Below, piece by piece: positions 42,193 to 50,873 of a stretch of DNA of 64,000 bases. Each line of letters begins with the position of its first letter. Within the stretch, counting starts at the first letter, position 1. Source of the DNA: UBA2336 sp965227265 (GTDB lineage: Bacteria; Bacteroidota; Bacteroidia; Cytophagales; Cyclobacteriaceae); NCBI GenBank assembly GCA_965227265.1, contig OZ245738.1, forward strand, positions 3,782,001 through 3,846,000, written 5' to 3'. A program made the translations under genes and the position numbers. The notes beneath the pieces are model-generated. The model saw only the letters and a list, made by a program, of their open reading frames with translations. It made no database searches and was not told the origin of the DNA.

Positions 42193-42774
42193 ATGAACAA
42201 ATTAACTAAATCAGTTGCAGGCCTTATGCTTGCGTTAAGTGCATTCTCTTTTTCGAGCTGTGATGATGATGAAAAAGTAATCGGCCTTGATGATTCTGCG
42301 AAATACGGAAACATCAAATTGAAATTTGATGGTGAGCGCCCGGATGGTGAAGATTTTACAGAAACTGTAAACTTCAGATTTTTGCCAGCGAATGGACCCG
42401 ATGGTTCCTCTACGGTTTCAGAAGATGGTGATACATACCACTCCTTTGAAGTAGGACGTTTATTAAACCCTTTTGAATCCAATGAAGATAATTATGCATT
42501 CCTGTCACTAAGCGCGAACACGGAAGATGATGAGCCTACGTTTAATGGCTCCATTGAATTTTCAACGGTGTTTATTTCAGACGATGAAACCTATTTTTCA
42601 TACGGCCGTGAAGTTAGCTTTTCAACAGATGATATCACGCAGTATGAATATAATGAGGATAATGGAAAGCTGACGGTAAAATTCGAAGTGGAGACAACAG
42701 GCCCGAATGGTGATGATATGACCATCACCGGTGAAGTAAGAGTAACCGTTTTCCAAGAATTGTTTGTTCCTTAA
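42193..42774 (+). CDS. Hypothetical lipoprotein
   Basis: 193 residues from the ATG at 42193; a longer reading from 42142 adds hydrophilic residues before the signal peptide. The lipobox is SFSSC with Cys23, followed by DDDEK, the acidic run often seen on surface-exposed Bacteroidota lipoproteins. The mature part is acidic and beta-rich (GNIKLKFDGERPDGEDF, FSTDDITQYEYNEDNGK) and I recognise no domain. It is framed by a hairpin upstream and a strong terminator downstream, so it is monocistronic. Confidence 0.75.
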   Translation: MNKLTKSVAGLMLALSAFSFSSCDDDEKVIGLDDSAKYGNIKLKFDGERPDGEDFTETVNFRFLPANGPDGSSTVSEDGDTYHSFEVGRLLNPFESNEDNYAFLSLSANTEDDEPTFNGSIEFSTVFISDDETYFSYGREVSFSTDDITQYEYNEDNGKLTVKFEVETTGPNGDDMTITGEVRVTVFQELFVP

Positions 42775-42796
42775 CATTTAAGTCATTTACCAATAT

Positions 42797-42825
42797 AAAA
42801 AAGGCACTCAAAAGGTGCCTTTTTT
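42797..42825 (+). terminator. Rho-independent terminator of the lipoprotein gene
   Basis: An 11-bp stem (AAAAAAGGCAC with GTGCCTTTTTT) and a 7-nt loop lie 23 nt after the stop, ending in a T-tract. Confidence 0.92.
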
Positions 42826-42883
42826 TAATTTATCCTGTTTCAATCCCTTTAAAGAAGATTCTTCCAAATAGTCGGGATTTGCT

Positions 42884-42891
42884 TATTTTTG
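42884..42891 (+). promoter_or_regulatory. Predicted -7 box (TATTTTTG) for glutamate dehydrogenase
   Basis: An exact TAnnTTTG match, 52 nt before the ATG at 42944 and downstream of the preceding terminator. Confidence 0.55.
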
Positions 42892-42943
42892 CAACCGTTT
42901 CCGGTGCATTTAAAAGCCGGACCTCATAAACTATTCATCTCGT

Positions 42944-44218
42944 ATGGGTTATATAGAACCGGCTCCGCTTTTAGATAAAGAAAATCCATTTGAAGCCATG
43001 ATGTCACGCTTTCGCGAGGCTTCGCAAATCTTAGGCTTAGAAGAAGATGTTTATAATGTGTTGAAATCCCCCGCGAAGCAAGTGATTGTATCACTGCCCG
43101 TAACCATGGATGACAGCAGTATTAAAGTATTTACAGGTTACCGTGTTGTTCATTCAACAATTCTTGGGCCTTCTAAAGGTGGGATTCGCTACGATCCTCA
43201 TGTTAACCTGGATGAAGTAAAAGCGCTTGCGGCCTGGATGACCTGGAAGTGTGCAGTTGTTGATATTCCATACGGTGGTGCTAAAGGTGGAATCACCTGT
43301 AACCCGCGCGAGATGTCAGCCGGTGAAATTGAACGTCTTACACGTGCATATACAAGTGCATTGATTGATGTCTTCGGTCCTGACCGCGATATACCAGCCC
43401 CCGATATGGGAACAGGTCCACGCGAGATGGCCTGGTTGATGGATGAATATTCCAAAACTCAGGGTATGACTGTAAATGCAGTTGTAACGGGTAAGCCGCT
43501 GGTGTTAGGTGGATCACTCGGAAGAACAGAAGCTACCGGTCGTGGAGTAATGGTGTCAGCGCTTACCGCGATGGAGAAATTGAAAATCAATCCATACAAG
43601 GCAACGTGTGCGGTACAAGGGTTTGGCAATGTTGGTTCATGGGCAGCAAGATTATTATCGGAACGTGGTTTGATTGTACAAGCTGTGAGTGATATCTCAG
43701 GCGCGTATTTCAATGAGAAAGGAATTGACTTTGAAGCAGCGATCAAGTATCGTGATACAAACAAAGGTTCACTTGAAGGATTTGGTGGTGCTGAAAAAAT
43801 AAAAGGCGATGAACTGTTAACCTTATCGGTTGATGTGTTGGTTCCTGCAGCTACCGAGGATGTAATAACTGCAACGAATGCTCCTAATATCAAAGCTAAG
43901 TTAATTGTTGAGGGTGCGAACGGCCCGACATCATCAAAGGCTGATGGTGTATTAAATAGCAAAGGCATTATTGTTGTTCCGGATATCCTTGCCAATGCAG
44001 GCGGAGTGACCGTTTCTTATTTTGAATGGGTGCAAAACCGATTAGGCTATAAGTGGGAAGCTGAGCGCGTAAACCGCAGATCAGACCGGATCATGAAAGA
44101 TGCGCTGAATAATGTTTATAAAACAGCACAGGAATATAAAGTATCCCTTCGCATTGCTGCTTACATGGTTGCTATCGACAAGGTTGCGAAGACTTACAAG
44201 TTCCGTGGAGGCTACTAA
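42944..44218 (+). CDS. gdhA: Glu/Leu/Phe/Val family dehydrogenase, probably glutamate dehydrogenase
   Basis: 424 residues, the length of the NAD(P)-dependent GDH group rather than short leucine dehydrogenases. It interconverts glutamate and 2-oxoglutarate with ammonia. Visible features are GPSKGGIRYDPHV, the catalytic-Lys region IPYGGAKGGITCNPREMS, DIPAPDMGTGPREMAWLMDEY, the nucleotide-binding loop CAVQGFGNVGSWAARLL (about 224-240) and IVEGANGPTSSKAD. A TATTTTTG box lies upstream. A heptad repeat follows, before the phosphatidylserine decarboxylase gene. Confidence 0.93.
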   Translation: MGYIEPAPLLDKENPFEAMMSRFREASQILGLEEDVYNVLKSPAKQVIVSLPVTMDDSSIKVFTGYRVVHSTILGPSKGGIRYDPHVNLDEVKALAAWMTWKCAVVDIPYGGAKGGITCNPREMSAGEIERLTRAYTSALIDVFGPDRDIPAPDMGTGPREMAWLMDEYSKTQGMTVNAVVTGKPLVLGGSLGRTEATGRGVMVSALTAMEKLKINPYKATCAVQGFGNVGSWAARLLSERGLIVQAVSDISGAYFNEKGIDFEAAIKYRDTNKGSLEGFGGAEKIKGDELLTLSVDVLVPAATEDVITATNAPNIKAKLIVEGANGPTSSKADGVLNSKGIIVVPDILANAGGVTVSYFEWVQNRLGYKWEAERVNRRSDRIMKDALNNVYKTAQEYKVSLRIAAYMVAIDKVAKTYKFRGGY

Positions 44219-44230
44219 TGTTTGTAATTC

Positions 44231-44291
44231 CGGATTTAAAATTTCGAATTGATTCGAAGCGGTAAATCCGAAATCTTAAATTCGAAATTAT
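44231..44291. repeat. Inverted array of 7-nt repeats (AAATCCG type)
   Basis: The plus strand at 44264-44291 carries four heptads beginning AAATCCG. The minus strand at 44250-44231 carries about three of the same type. The arms share an 11-nt complementary core (AATTTCGAATT and AATTCGAAATT). The array fills most of the 77-nt gap before the decarboxylase gene. Confidence 0.7.
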
Positions 44292-44295
44292 CATC

Positions 44296-44949
44296 ATGAC
44301 TATACATAAAGAAGGAAGAACCCTATTGTTTATTTTGCTGATTGTTTTTGTCGGCATTGTTTGGGTGAGTGATTATTACTTGTCCGATGTGGTGCGTAAC
44401 CTTATCATTGGAGCATACGCTATTTTTTATCTTATTATTTTACAGTTCTTCCGTAATCCAATTTTTTCGGTTGTTAAAAATCCGAAACACATCATTGCTC
44501 CGGCTGATGGAAAAGTTGTTGTGATTGAAGAAGTAGAAGAACCTGAATACTTTAAAGGGAAAAGAAGGCAAATTTCTATTTTCATGTCGCCTTTTAACGT
44601 TCACGTAAACCGCATGCCGGTGGAAGGTTCGATCAGTTATTATAAATATCACGAAGGAAAATACCTAGTGGCCTGGCATCCGAAGTCAAGTACGGAGAAT
44701 GAACGCACCACCGTTGTCGCTAAAATGAACAATGGAACGGAAATACTTTTCCGTCAAATAGCAGGCGCACTTGCACGAAGAATTAAATGCTATGTTCAGC
44801 AAGGTCAGAAGTTGGAGCAAGGCCAGGAGTTTGGCTTCATTAAATTTGGTTCACGTGTGGATATTTTCCTGCCGTTAGATGCAGTTGTTACTGCCAAAAT
44901 TGACGATGTAACAAAAGGCGGAAAAACAGTGATTGCTGAACTTCGCTAG
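44296..44949 (+). CDS. psd: Phosphatidylserine decarboxylase family protein
   Basis: 217 residues, matching the short archaeal/Bacteroidota form of Psd. Two N-terminal membrane helices (about 9-28 and 35-55) anchor it. The catalytic region has IIAPADGKVVVIEEV, FMSPFNVHVNRMPVEG and the self-cleavage site FGSRVDIFLP, where the Gly-Ser bond is cut to form the pyruvoyl group (Ser about 195). It makes phosphatidylethanolamine in the inner membrane. No pssA is adjacent. The start follows a heptad repeat. Confidence 0.93.
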   Translation: MTIHKEGRTLLFILLIVFVGIVWVSDYYLSDVVRNLIIGAYAIFYLIILQFFRNPIFSVVKNPKHIIAPADGKVVVIEEVEEPEYFKGKRRQISIFMSPFNVHVNRMPVEGSISYYKYHEGKYLVAWHPKSSTENERTTVVAKMNNGTEILFRQIAGALARRIKCYVQQGQKLEQGQEFGFIKFGSRVDIFLPLDAVVTAKIDDVTKGGKTVIAELR

Positions 44950-45034
44950 TTAGTTTATAGGCCTTATTTCAAGGCTTAATTCCCACATTATCAAATAAAT
45001 GCCTGCGAACGCTCGTTTAAAGCGTAGGTATAGG

Positions 45035-45042
45035 TATTTTTG
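45035..45042 (+). promoter_or_regulatory. Predicted -7 box (TATTTTTG) for the desaturase gene
   Basis: An exact TAnnTTTG match, 18 nt before the ATG at 45061. Confidence 0.5.
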
Positions 45043-45060
45043 TAAAATTTTACATCAGGA

Positions 45061-46185
45061 ATGAATAGAGCTACATCGCTTCGGTTTGCAAAAGATCGCC
45101 AGGACTTTTTTATCACGCTGAACAAGCGGGTAAATGAGTACTTCAAATCGCGTGAGTTAAACCGGCATGCAAATGCAGAAATGATCATAAAGACAATCTT
45201 TATGTTCACCCTGTATTTTACACCTTTTGTATTAATGCTTACCGGAGTTGTCTCAGGAACCTGGCCGATGTTAGCCATGTGTGTGTTGATGGGAGTAGGC
45301 GTTGCCGGCATTGGTCTTTCCATCATGCACGATGCGAATCATGGTGCATATTCTAAAAAACCGTGGGTCAACGATTTAATTGGATATTCATTAAACATTG
45401 TAGGCGGTAATGCTTTTAACTGGAAGATCCAGCACAATGTATTGCACCATACCTATACAAACGTCTACGATGCTGATGAGGATATCAGCCCAAGAGGCGT
45501 TTTAAGAATGTCACCACATTCCGATTGGAAAGGCATGCATCGCTTTCAACATTTCTATGCCTGGTTTCTGTATGGATTAATGACCTTGGTTTGGGTTTTG
45601 TTTAAAGACATTATCCGCATGATCAGCTACCATAAAGACGGGTTGATCAAAAAGCAAAACGCCAGTGTAATGACGGAGAGCATTATCCTTGTTGTAACGA
45701 AAATTCTTTACCTGGCGTACATTTTTACGTTACCTATGGTGATTTTGGATCTTTCGTTCTGGACTGTGTTGCTTGGCTTCTGTGTAATGCATTACGTTGC
45801 AGGATTTATCCTGGCGATTATCTTTCAACCTGCACATGTAATTGAAGGCACAGAATATTTTGAACCGGATACAAACGGAAATCTTGAAAATAACTGGGCG
45901 ATACATCAGCTTCACACCACCACAAACTTTGCGAACAAGAGCCGTATATTTTCATGGTATGTTGGCGGTCTGAACTTTCAAGTGGAACATCACTTGTTTC
46001 CCAATGTTTGCCATGTTCATTATCGCAACATTGCTCCAATCGTAGAGTCAACGGCAAAAGAGTTTGGTATTCCGTATAAATCAGAAAAAACATTTCTGGA
46101 TGCCCTGATCGGTCATGGAAGATTGCTACGCGAACTCGGCAAAAAACCTGTTGTTAATACACTTCAGGTTGCTAAAGCAGCTTAA
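45061..46185 (+). CDS. Membrane fatty acid / acyl-CoA desaturase
   Basis: 374 residues. The three di-iron histidine boxes are present: HDANHGA, HNVLHHTYTN and QVEHHLFP, with the last preceded by the typical W-YVGGLNF. About four membrane helices lie around 45-90 and 210-265. The first His in the last box is preceded by Gln, as in front-end-type desaturases (delta-5/delta-6-like), but regioselectivity cannot be set. It inserts double bonds into membrane lipids, likely for fluidity control. It overlaps the convergent aminotransferase gene by 4 nt. Confidence 0.93.
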   Translation: MNRATSLRFAKDRQDFFITLNKRVNEYFKSRELNRHANAEMIIKTIFMFTLYFTPFVLMLTGVVSGTWPMLAMCVLMGVGVAGIGLSIMHDANHGAYSKKPWVNDLIGYSLNIVGGNAFNWKIQHNVLHHTYTNVYDADEDISPRGVLRMSPHSDWKGMHRFQHFYAWFLYGLMTLVWVLFKDIIRMISYHKDGLIKKQNASVMTESIILVVTKILYLAYIFTLPMVILDLSFWTVLLGFCVMHYVAGFILAIIFQPAHVIEGTEYFEPDTNGNLENNWAIHQLHTTTNFANKSRIFSWYVGGLNFQVEHHLFPNVCHVHYRNIAPIVESTAKEFGIPYKSEKTFLDALIGHGRLLRELGKKPVVNTLQVAKAA

Positions 46186-47333
46186 GAAACAACCGTATCA
46201 AACATTTTGGTGAACGCTTTCATTTCGTCAAGCGTACCAATGCTTACCCGGCACCATTCTTTTCCTAAGTAATCCCAAACCCGGATTTCAAAACCTTTTG
46301 CTTTGGTTTCATCCAGAATAGTTTTTCCGTCTTTTGGTGCAGGAAAGAATACTACGTTAGCCTGAGATTTTCCGTATTGCCATTTTTTAGAATCGAGGTA
46401 TTTGAAAAGGTGCTCACGGGCTTCAGCATTTTTCTTGCGCGTGTAAGCCATAAATTCATCGTCTCCTAAACTTGCCTGTGCAGCAGCGATACCAGCCTGG
46501 TTGTAAGAACCCCAAAGTTGCTTGGCGCCCATTTTTTTAATCAGATCAGGATGCGCAACAGCATATCCGACTCTTAATCCTGCAAGTCCATAAATTTTGG
46601 AGAACGTGCGCGACACAATAACATTCTGGTTGCCTTGCTTAACAAGCTCACTCATCGATTGCTGCTGAGAAGGTTCCAGAAACTCTAAGTAAGCTTCATC
46701 GGAGAAGACAACAGTTTTCTTCGACATCTCTTCGCAGAAACTTTTGTATTTAGCCTTATCAACAACTGTTCCCGTTGGATTATTCGGGTTAACTAAGAAC
46801 AGAAGTTTTGTATCAGACTTTACGGCTGAAGCAAGACCTTCAAGGTTATGAACAAGATATTCATCAAGGTTGACGGTATCCCAACGGGCGTTGAACTTTG
46901 CGGCATAATCCATCAACAACCTGAACACGGGAAACGCAGAAAGAATCGAACCGCCCTCCAGGCCAACGGACAGTCCTGCAAGGCAAAGTATTTCAGATGA
47001 ACCTGCGCCCATCAAAATATGATCCGGACTTACACCTTCTTTCTTTGCTAATATTTCCTTGAGTTGGGCGGCAGAGGAATGTGTATATCGGTTGCCTTCA
47101 TTGAGTATATTTTTTACGGCCTCGCGGGCTTTCGCAGATGGTCCGTATGGATTTTCGTTTGAACCTAATCGCACAAGTTGATTGGGAGCAAATGAAGAGA
47201 GGTTATGTAATCGTTCTGCTTCACTTACCGGAGCAGCCATCAGGCTATCAAGTAGTGCAGGTGTAAAAGCCAGACCTGTGCCTAAAGCAAGTGACGACTT
47301 AAACCAGTTCCTTCTTGAGAGTGTTGTTTTCAT
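46182..47333 (-). CDS. HisC-like class I/II aminotransferase with Tat-type signal peptide
   Basis: 383 residues from the ATG at 47331-47333; an upstream TTG reading adds eight residues before the signal. The N-terminus TLSRRNWFKSSLALGTGLAF is a twin-arginine signal. The rest is a histidinol-phosphate aminotransferase fold: RLGSNENPYGPSAKAREAV, NPNNPTGTVVDKA, VFSDEAYLEF and the PLP-lysine motif SRTFSKIYGLAGLRVGYAV. Export of a PLP enzyme is unusual; family HisC proteins are cytoplasmic. The periplasmic substrate is unknown. No his operon genes are nearby. Confidence 0.87.
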   Translation of the reverse strand: MKTTLSRRNWFKSSLALGTGLAFTPALLDSLMAAPVSEAERLHNLSSFAPNQLVRLGSNENPYGPSAKAREAVKNILNEGNRYTHSSAAQLKEILAKKEGVSPDHILMGAGSSEILCLAGLSVGLEGGSILSAFPVFRLLMDYAAKFNARWDTVNLDEYLVHNLEGLASAVKSDTKLLFLVNPNNPTGTVVDKAKYKSFCEEMSKKTVVFSDEAYLEFLEPSQQQSMSELVKQGNQNVIVSRTFSKIYGLAGLRVGYAVAHPDLIKKMGAKQLWGSYNQAGIAAAQASLGDDEFMAYTRKKNAEAREHLFKYLDSKKWQYGKSQANVVFFPAPKDGKTILDETKAKGFEIRVWDYLGKEWCRVSIGTLDEMKAFTKMFDTVVS

Positions 47334-47383
47334 GGTCGGTTGGTTGACACTGACCAAGTTAAGAATTTTTGGAAGCTAAAAAA

Positions 47384-47866
47384 TTACAAAAAGTGTTCAA
47401 CGGTACGCATCAGTTTACTTAAGGCAATTTCGTCCGTTTCGTCAAAGTCATTCAGCTTGTCGCTATCTACATCCAGCACCAAAGCAACCTCGCCATTTTT
47501 AAAAGCCGGCAATACAATTTCAGATTTTGAAGCTGAACTACAGGCTATATGTCCGGGGAATTGCTCAACGTCCGGAACGAGCATTACTTTCTTTTCTTTC
47601 CACGAAGCTCCACAAACTCCTTTTCCAAAACCAATGCGGGTACAAGCAATTGGTCCTTGAAATGGTCCCAATACAAGCTCATTGTTCTTCACGATATAAA
47701 ATCCTACCCAGAAAAAACCCATAGCTTGTTTTAGCGCTGCTGCAATATTTGCAAGATTCGCGACAACATCCGGCTCACCGGCTATAAGCGATTCAATCTG
47801 TGGAAGCAAAACACTGTAACGTTCCTGCTTATCAGTTGAGGTTGAAAGAATGAGTTCTTCGGCCAC
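47384..47866 (-). CDS. msrC: GAF-domain free methionine-(R)-sulfoxide reductase
   Basis: 160 residues, one GAF domain. It has the pattern of the fRMsr (YebR/MsrC) family: GFYIVKNNELVLGPFQGPIA then CTRIGFGKGVCG and HIACSSASKSEIVLP, containing the three cysteines used in catalysis and resolution. It reduces free methionine-(R)-sulfoxide in the cytoplasm, a defence against oxidation. It lies 10 nt after ribD on the same strand, so it is co-transcribed with it. Confidence 0.92.
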   Translation of the reverse strand: MAEELILSTSTDKQERYSVLLPQIESLIAGEPDVVANLANIAAALKQAMGFFWVGFYIVKNNELVLGPFQGPIACTRIGFGKGVCGASWKEKKVMLVPDVEQFPGHIACSSASKSEIVLPAFKNGEVALVLDVDSDKLNDFDETDEIALSKLMRTVEHFL

Positions 47867-47876
47867 GTTGAAAGAT

Positions 47877-48914
47877 TTAATTGTTATTCGTGTGAATAGT
47901 AAGTGTATCGTTAAATACGGATTCGCGGGATATTAAGTTCCCGTTGAATTGCGGTGCAGGAATTCCTGAACCAAATTCCTGGTCGGATGTAAAAACCCGG
48001 GCCTCATCCCATAAGCCGCTAGTAATGAATTGCTGAAGGGTAGTTGCTCCACCTTCAATGAATAGCGACTGAATATTTCTTTTGCGAAGATCATCTATCA
48101 ATTCGCGCTGAAATGAGATTTCATTCAGCTTCACGAAATCAAGATTTTTATGCGTTTCATTTTTAGTTGTAGTATAACAAATTGTTTTCTGCCGACCGTC
48201 AAACAATGATAATGTTCCCGGTAAACTACTATTGCGATCAATTACTATACGGATTGGATTTCTGCCGGTCCAATCCCTAACAGTAAGGGAAGGATTGTCG
48301 TGTTGCGCAGTTCCCGTACCGACCAGAATTGCATCTTCTTCGCTTCGCCACTTATGAACAAGCTGCCGCGAGTGTTCGTTGCTGATCCATTTTGAATCAA
48401 AATTTTCACGCGCAATAAATCCATCTGCCGTTTCTGCCCATTTTAAAATGATGTAAGGCCGTTTCTTTTCGATGAACGTGAAGAAGCGTTTATTTAGTTT
48501 GCGACCGTTTGCTTCCAACACACCTATATTAACTTCAATGCCCGCATCTTTTAGCTTTTGAATTCCCTTTCCGCTCACTAACGGATTTGGATCGATGTTG
48601 GAAATAATTACTTTTTTAACCTGATGCTTTACCAGCATATCCGCACAGGGCGGAGTTTTGCCAAAATGTGAACACGGCTCGAGGTTAATATAAATTGTAG
48701 ATTCTTTTAAAAGGGCTTGATCTTTCACGGAAGCAACTGCATTTACTTCTGCATGGGCTTCTCCATATTTTTCATGCCTGCCTTCCCCAATGATAACGTT
48801 ATTGTGAACAATAACACATCCTACCAACGGGTTCGGACTGACCAATCCCCGGCTGAGCTGTGCGAGATCAAGCGCACGCTGCATAAAAAGCTCGTCAGGG
48901 GGTAGGGGGTTCAT
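47877..48914 (-). CDS. ribD: Bifunctional riboflavin deaminase/reductase RibD
   Basis: 345 residues with both domains. The N-terminal deaminase has the zinc-site residues in GEAHAEVNAVAS and LEPCSHFGKTPPCADML. The C-terminal reductase starts near residue 152 (RPYIILKWAETADGFIA), with DAILVGTGTAQHDNPSLTVR and LFIEGGATTLQQFI. It catalyses the second and third steps of riboflavin synthesis. The other rib genes are not in the window. It is first in a two-gene unit with msrC and divergent from prmC. Confidence 0.95.
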   Translation of the reverse strand: MNPLPPDELFMQRALDLAQLSRGLVSPNPLVGCVIVHNNVIIGEGRHEKYGEAHAEVNAVASVKDQALLKESTIYINLEPCSHFGKTPPCADMLVKHQVKKVIISNIDPNPLVSGKGIQKLKDAGIEVNIGVLEANGRKLNKRFFTFIEKKRPYIILKWAETADGFIARENFDSKWISNEHSRQLVHKWRSEEDAILVGTGTAQHDNPSLTVRDWTGRNPIRIVIDRNSSLPGTLSLFDGRQKTICYTTTKNETHKNLDFVKLNEISFQRELIDDLRKRNIQSLFIEGGATTLQQFITSGLWDEARVFTSDQEFGSGIPAPQFNGNLISRESVFNDTLTIHTNNN

Positions 48915-48950
48915 GTTTACAATTGGTATACTTGCAAAGATTGTCAGGGC

Positions 48951-49805
48951 ATGATGAATTCCAAAGACTTATTCAGGGATTTACGAAAACAGATTACACT
49001 TTCGCAGGAAGCATCTGAAACAGACAGTATGCTTTACCTGATTTTAGAAAGCACTGTAAATATTACACGTGCTGATATTATTGCTCAAAAAGCTGTTTCA
49101 TTAACACGTGATGAGCTTGCCAAGCTTGATAGTATACTTTTGCGTGTAAATAAAAATGAACCTGTTCAATACATTTTAGGTAAAGCTCATTTTTATGGAA
49201 GAGAATTCGAGATAAATTCTTCCGTGCTTATTCCTCGCCCGGAAACTGAATTATTAGTAGAAGAAGTTTTAAAGAGAGCTTCGAATACGGCCGGTAAAAT
49301 ACTTGACATCGGAACGGGGAGCGGCTGCATTGCGGTAACGCTTGCCAGAGAGCTTCCTTACAAAACTGTAATCGCTTTTGACATAAGCGATAAAGCTTTA
49401 AAAACCGCATCGTCAAATGCTAAAAAACTTGAGGCAACTGTAGATTTCCGTCAGGTTGATATTCTGAAGGAAGAAATCGCTCTTCAGGGTTTAGAAATTA
49501 TTGTAAGTAATCCGCCCTACGTTGGTGCTTCAGAAAAAGAAACTATGAATAGCAATGTGCTTGATCATGAACCGCACCTGGCCTTATTTGTGCCGGATGA
49601 TGATTCGTTAGCTTTTTATAAAGCCATTGCAAAAAAAGGAAAAGAGGCATTAATGCCAGGAGGAAAAATTTTAGTCGAAATCAATGAACGATATGGAAAA
49701 GAGACTTCAGCTGTCTTTAGGTGGGAAGGTTTTACTATGATCGAAATTATTAAAGATATTCAAAGTAAGGACAGGATTGTCGTGGCGATAAAACCTGATT
49801 ACTAA
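48951..49805 (+). CDS. prmC: Release factor N5-glutamine methyltransferase
   Basis: 284 residues. PrmC methylates the GGQ glutamine of release factors RF1/RF2. The N-terminal helical domain is followed by PVQYILGKAHFYGREF, VLIPRPETELLVEEV, the SAM-binding ILDIGTGSGCIAVTLA (about 115-130) and the catalytic NPPY loop in IIVSNPPYVG. Two ATG codons begin the gene (48951 and 48954). prfA is not next to it, unlike in Proteobacteria. A TATACTTG near-promoter (48927) precedes it. Confidence 0.95.
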   Translation: MMNSKDLFRDLRKQITLSQEASETDSMLYLILESTVNITRADIIAQKAVSLTRDELAKLDSILLRVNKNEPVQYILGKAHFYGREFEINSSVLIPRPETELLVEEVLKRASNTAGKILDIGTGSGCIAVTLARELPYKTVIAFDISDKALKTASSNAKKLEATVDFRQVDILKEEIALQGLEIIVSNPPYVGASEKETMNSNVLDHEPHLALFVPDDDSLAFYKAIAKKGKEALMPGGKILVEINERYGKETSAVFRWEGFTMIEIIKDIQSKDRIVVAIKPDY

Positions 49806-49827
49806 AAAATCATTTCTATTTTTCTTT

Positions 49828-50277
49828 ATGAATTCTAACCCAAATAATTATTCAGAATCTTTTAATCATCGTCTTTTCATAAAGACCTTTGGTTTACAAG
49901 AAGTTGTAACAGCATTCTTGTTAGCCTTGCTAATGCTTTATACTATTCGGATCAGGGATAATTTTTCTATTGAGTTTTTACCCTTTATTCACGAAGCCCT
50001 AATAATATTGCCGTTGATCTTAAATCATATTTTTTATCGAATTAAACACAAGGTATCAAATAATTTTATTGGCCGTGTAATTCATGATTACATAACCATT
50101 ACCTTATTCGTAATTATTCTTTACATCTATAGTAATTTCATTAATACCAACTACTCAATAAGTATTGGAAAACTTTCTAGTATTTGGTTGATCGCTTTTT
50201 TTTGGATTATTGGATTGGAAATTTTAATTGCTCTTCTTAAGCGTTTCTTGATGTTTCTTGGTGTAAGAATTTTGTAA
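49828..50277 (+). CDS. Small hypothetical membrane protein
   Basis: 149 residues. Four hydrophobic segments can be seen at about 24-40, 48-66, 84-104 and 115-137; the N-terminus is polar (MNSNPNNYSESFNHRLF). I do not recognise a family and no motif hints at a function. It follows prmC by 22 nt on the same strand and is probably read through from it. Base composition is slightly more AT-rich than neighbours. Confidence 0.65.
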   Translation: MNSNPNNYSESFNHRLFIKTFGLQEVVTAFLLALLMLYTIRIRDNFSIEFLPFIHEALIILPLILNHIFYRIKHKVSNNFIGRVIHDYITITLFVIILYIYSNFINTNYSISIGKLSSIWLIAFFWIIGLEILIALLKRFLMFLGVRIL

Positions 50278-50285
50278 AAAGTCAA

Positions 50286-50834
50286 TTACTCACTGATCCA
50301 GAAACTGTGATCCCGATGCACCGTTACCATGCCTTCTTTTGAATGGATGGGTTGAGGATGGGCCCCTTTTGGATGAAGCGAAATTTTAGTGTTGGCCGGC
50401 AACCATTTTTCAAAATGACCATTGCGAATAAAAACCCAGCGCTTTCCCTGTTGGATTACGGCTACATCCATTGTTGAGAATTTTTCGAACGGTTCAAGTA
50501 CAGCATTAGAAATAACATTCACTGCTTTTTGTTTGGAAGCTGCTAAAAAATAGAGCGCTGTATCAAGGACTTCTGCTTCTGACATACAGGAAATAATTTT
50601 TATTGGAAACTGTTCCTGTAAAGAGATTTTTAATGCTTCCACATGTAACTCTAACGCAATTACGATGTCAATTTTAATTCCCCACGATAAAACTTGTTCC
50701 AGGACGCGTTCAGTCACCATCACAGTCGGGCTCCATTCGAGCAGTTGCTGAATGCTTTCGTAATTCTCAAGCGAAGCGTCATCAATTATTAAAGCCGGTT
50801 CCTGATCCTCTCGTATAATATGGTGTGATGACAT
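50286..50834 (-). CDS. Thiamine pyrophosphokinase-like protein, degenerate
   Basis: 182 residues. The start SSHHIIREDQEPALIIDD and the end DHSFWISE match what I recall of a Bacteroidota group annotated as thiamine pyrophosphokinase. The canonical Asp-rich nucleotide loop (GDFDS type) is not visible: the equivalent region reads KIDIVIALELHVEAL. The C-terminal part (FIRNGHFEKWLPANTKISL) could be the thiamine-binding beta domain. I therefore think it lacks kinase activity or acts on something else. It is divergent from DUF4254 with 39 nt between them. Confidence 0.5.
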   Translation of the reverse strand: MSSHHIIREDQEPALIIDDASLENYESIQQLLEWSPTVMVTERVLEQVLSWGIKIDIVIALELHVEALKISLQEQFPIKIISCMSEAEVLDTALYFLAASKQKAVNVISNAVLEPFEKFSTMDVAVIQQGKRWVFIRNGHFEKWLPANTKISLHPKGAHPQPIHSKEGMVTVHRDHSFWISE

Positions 50835-50873
50835 GCAGGTAAAATACTTAACTTACACCTCAAATGTAAGCGC

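Noticed and set aside
43459..43995. A 178-codon open frame antisense to glutamate dehydrogenase
   Set aside because: It lies wholly inside a strongly conserved gene on the other strand and has no recognisable domain.
46182..47333. Assignment of the HisC-like gene to histidine biosynthesis
   Set aside because: A Tat signal and lack of his neighbours argue against the cytoplasmic biosynthetic enzyme.
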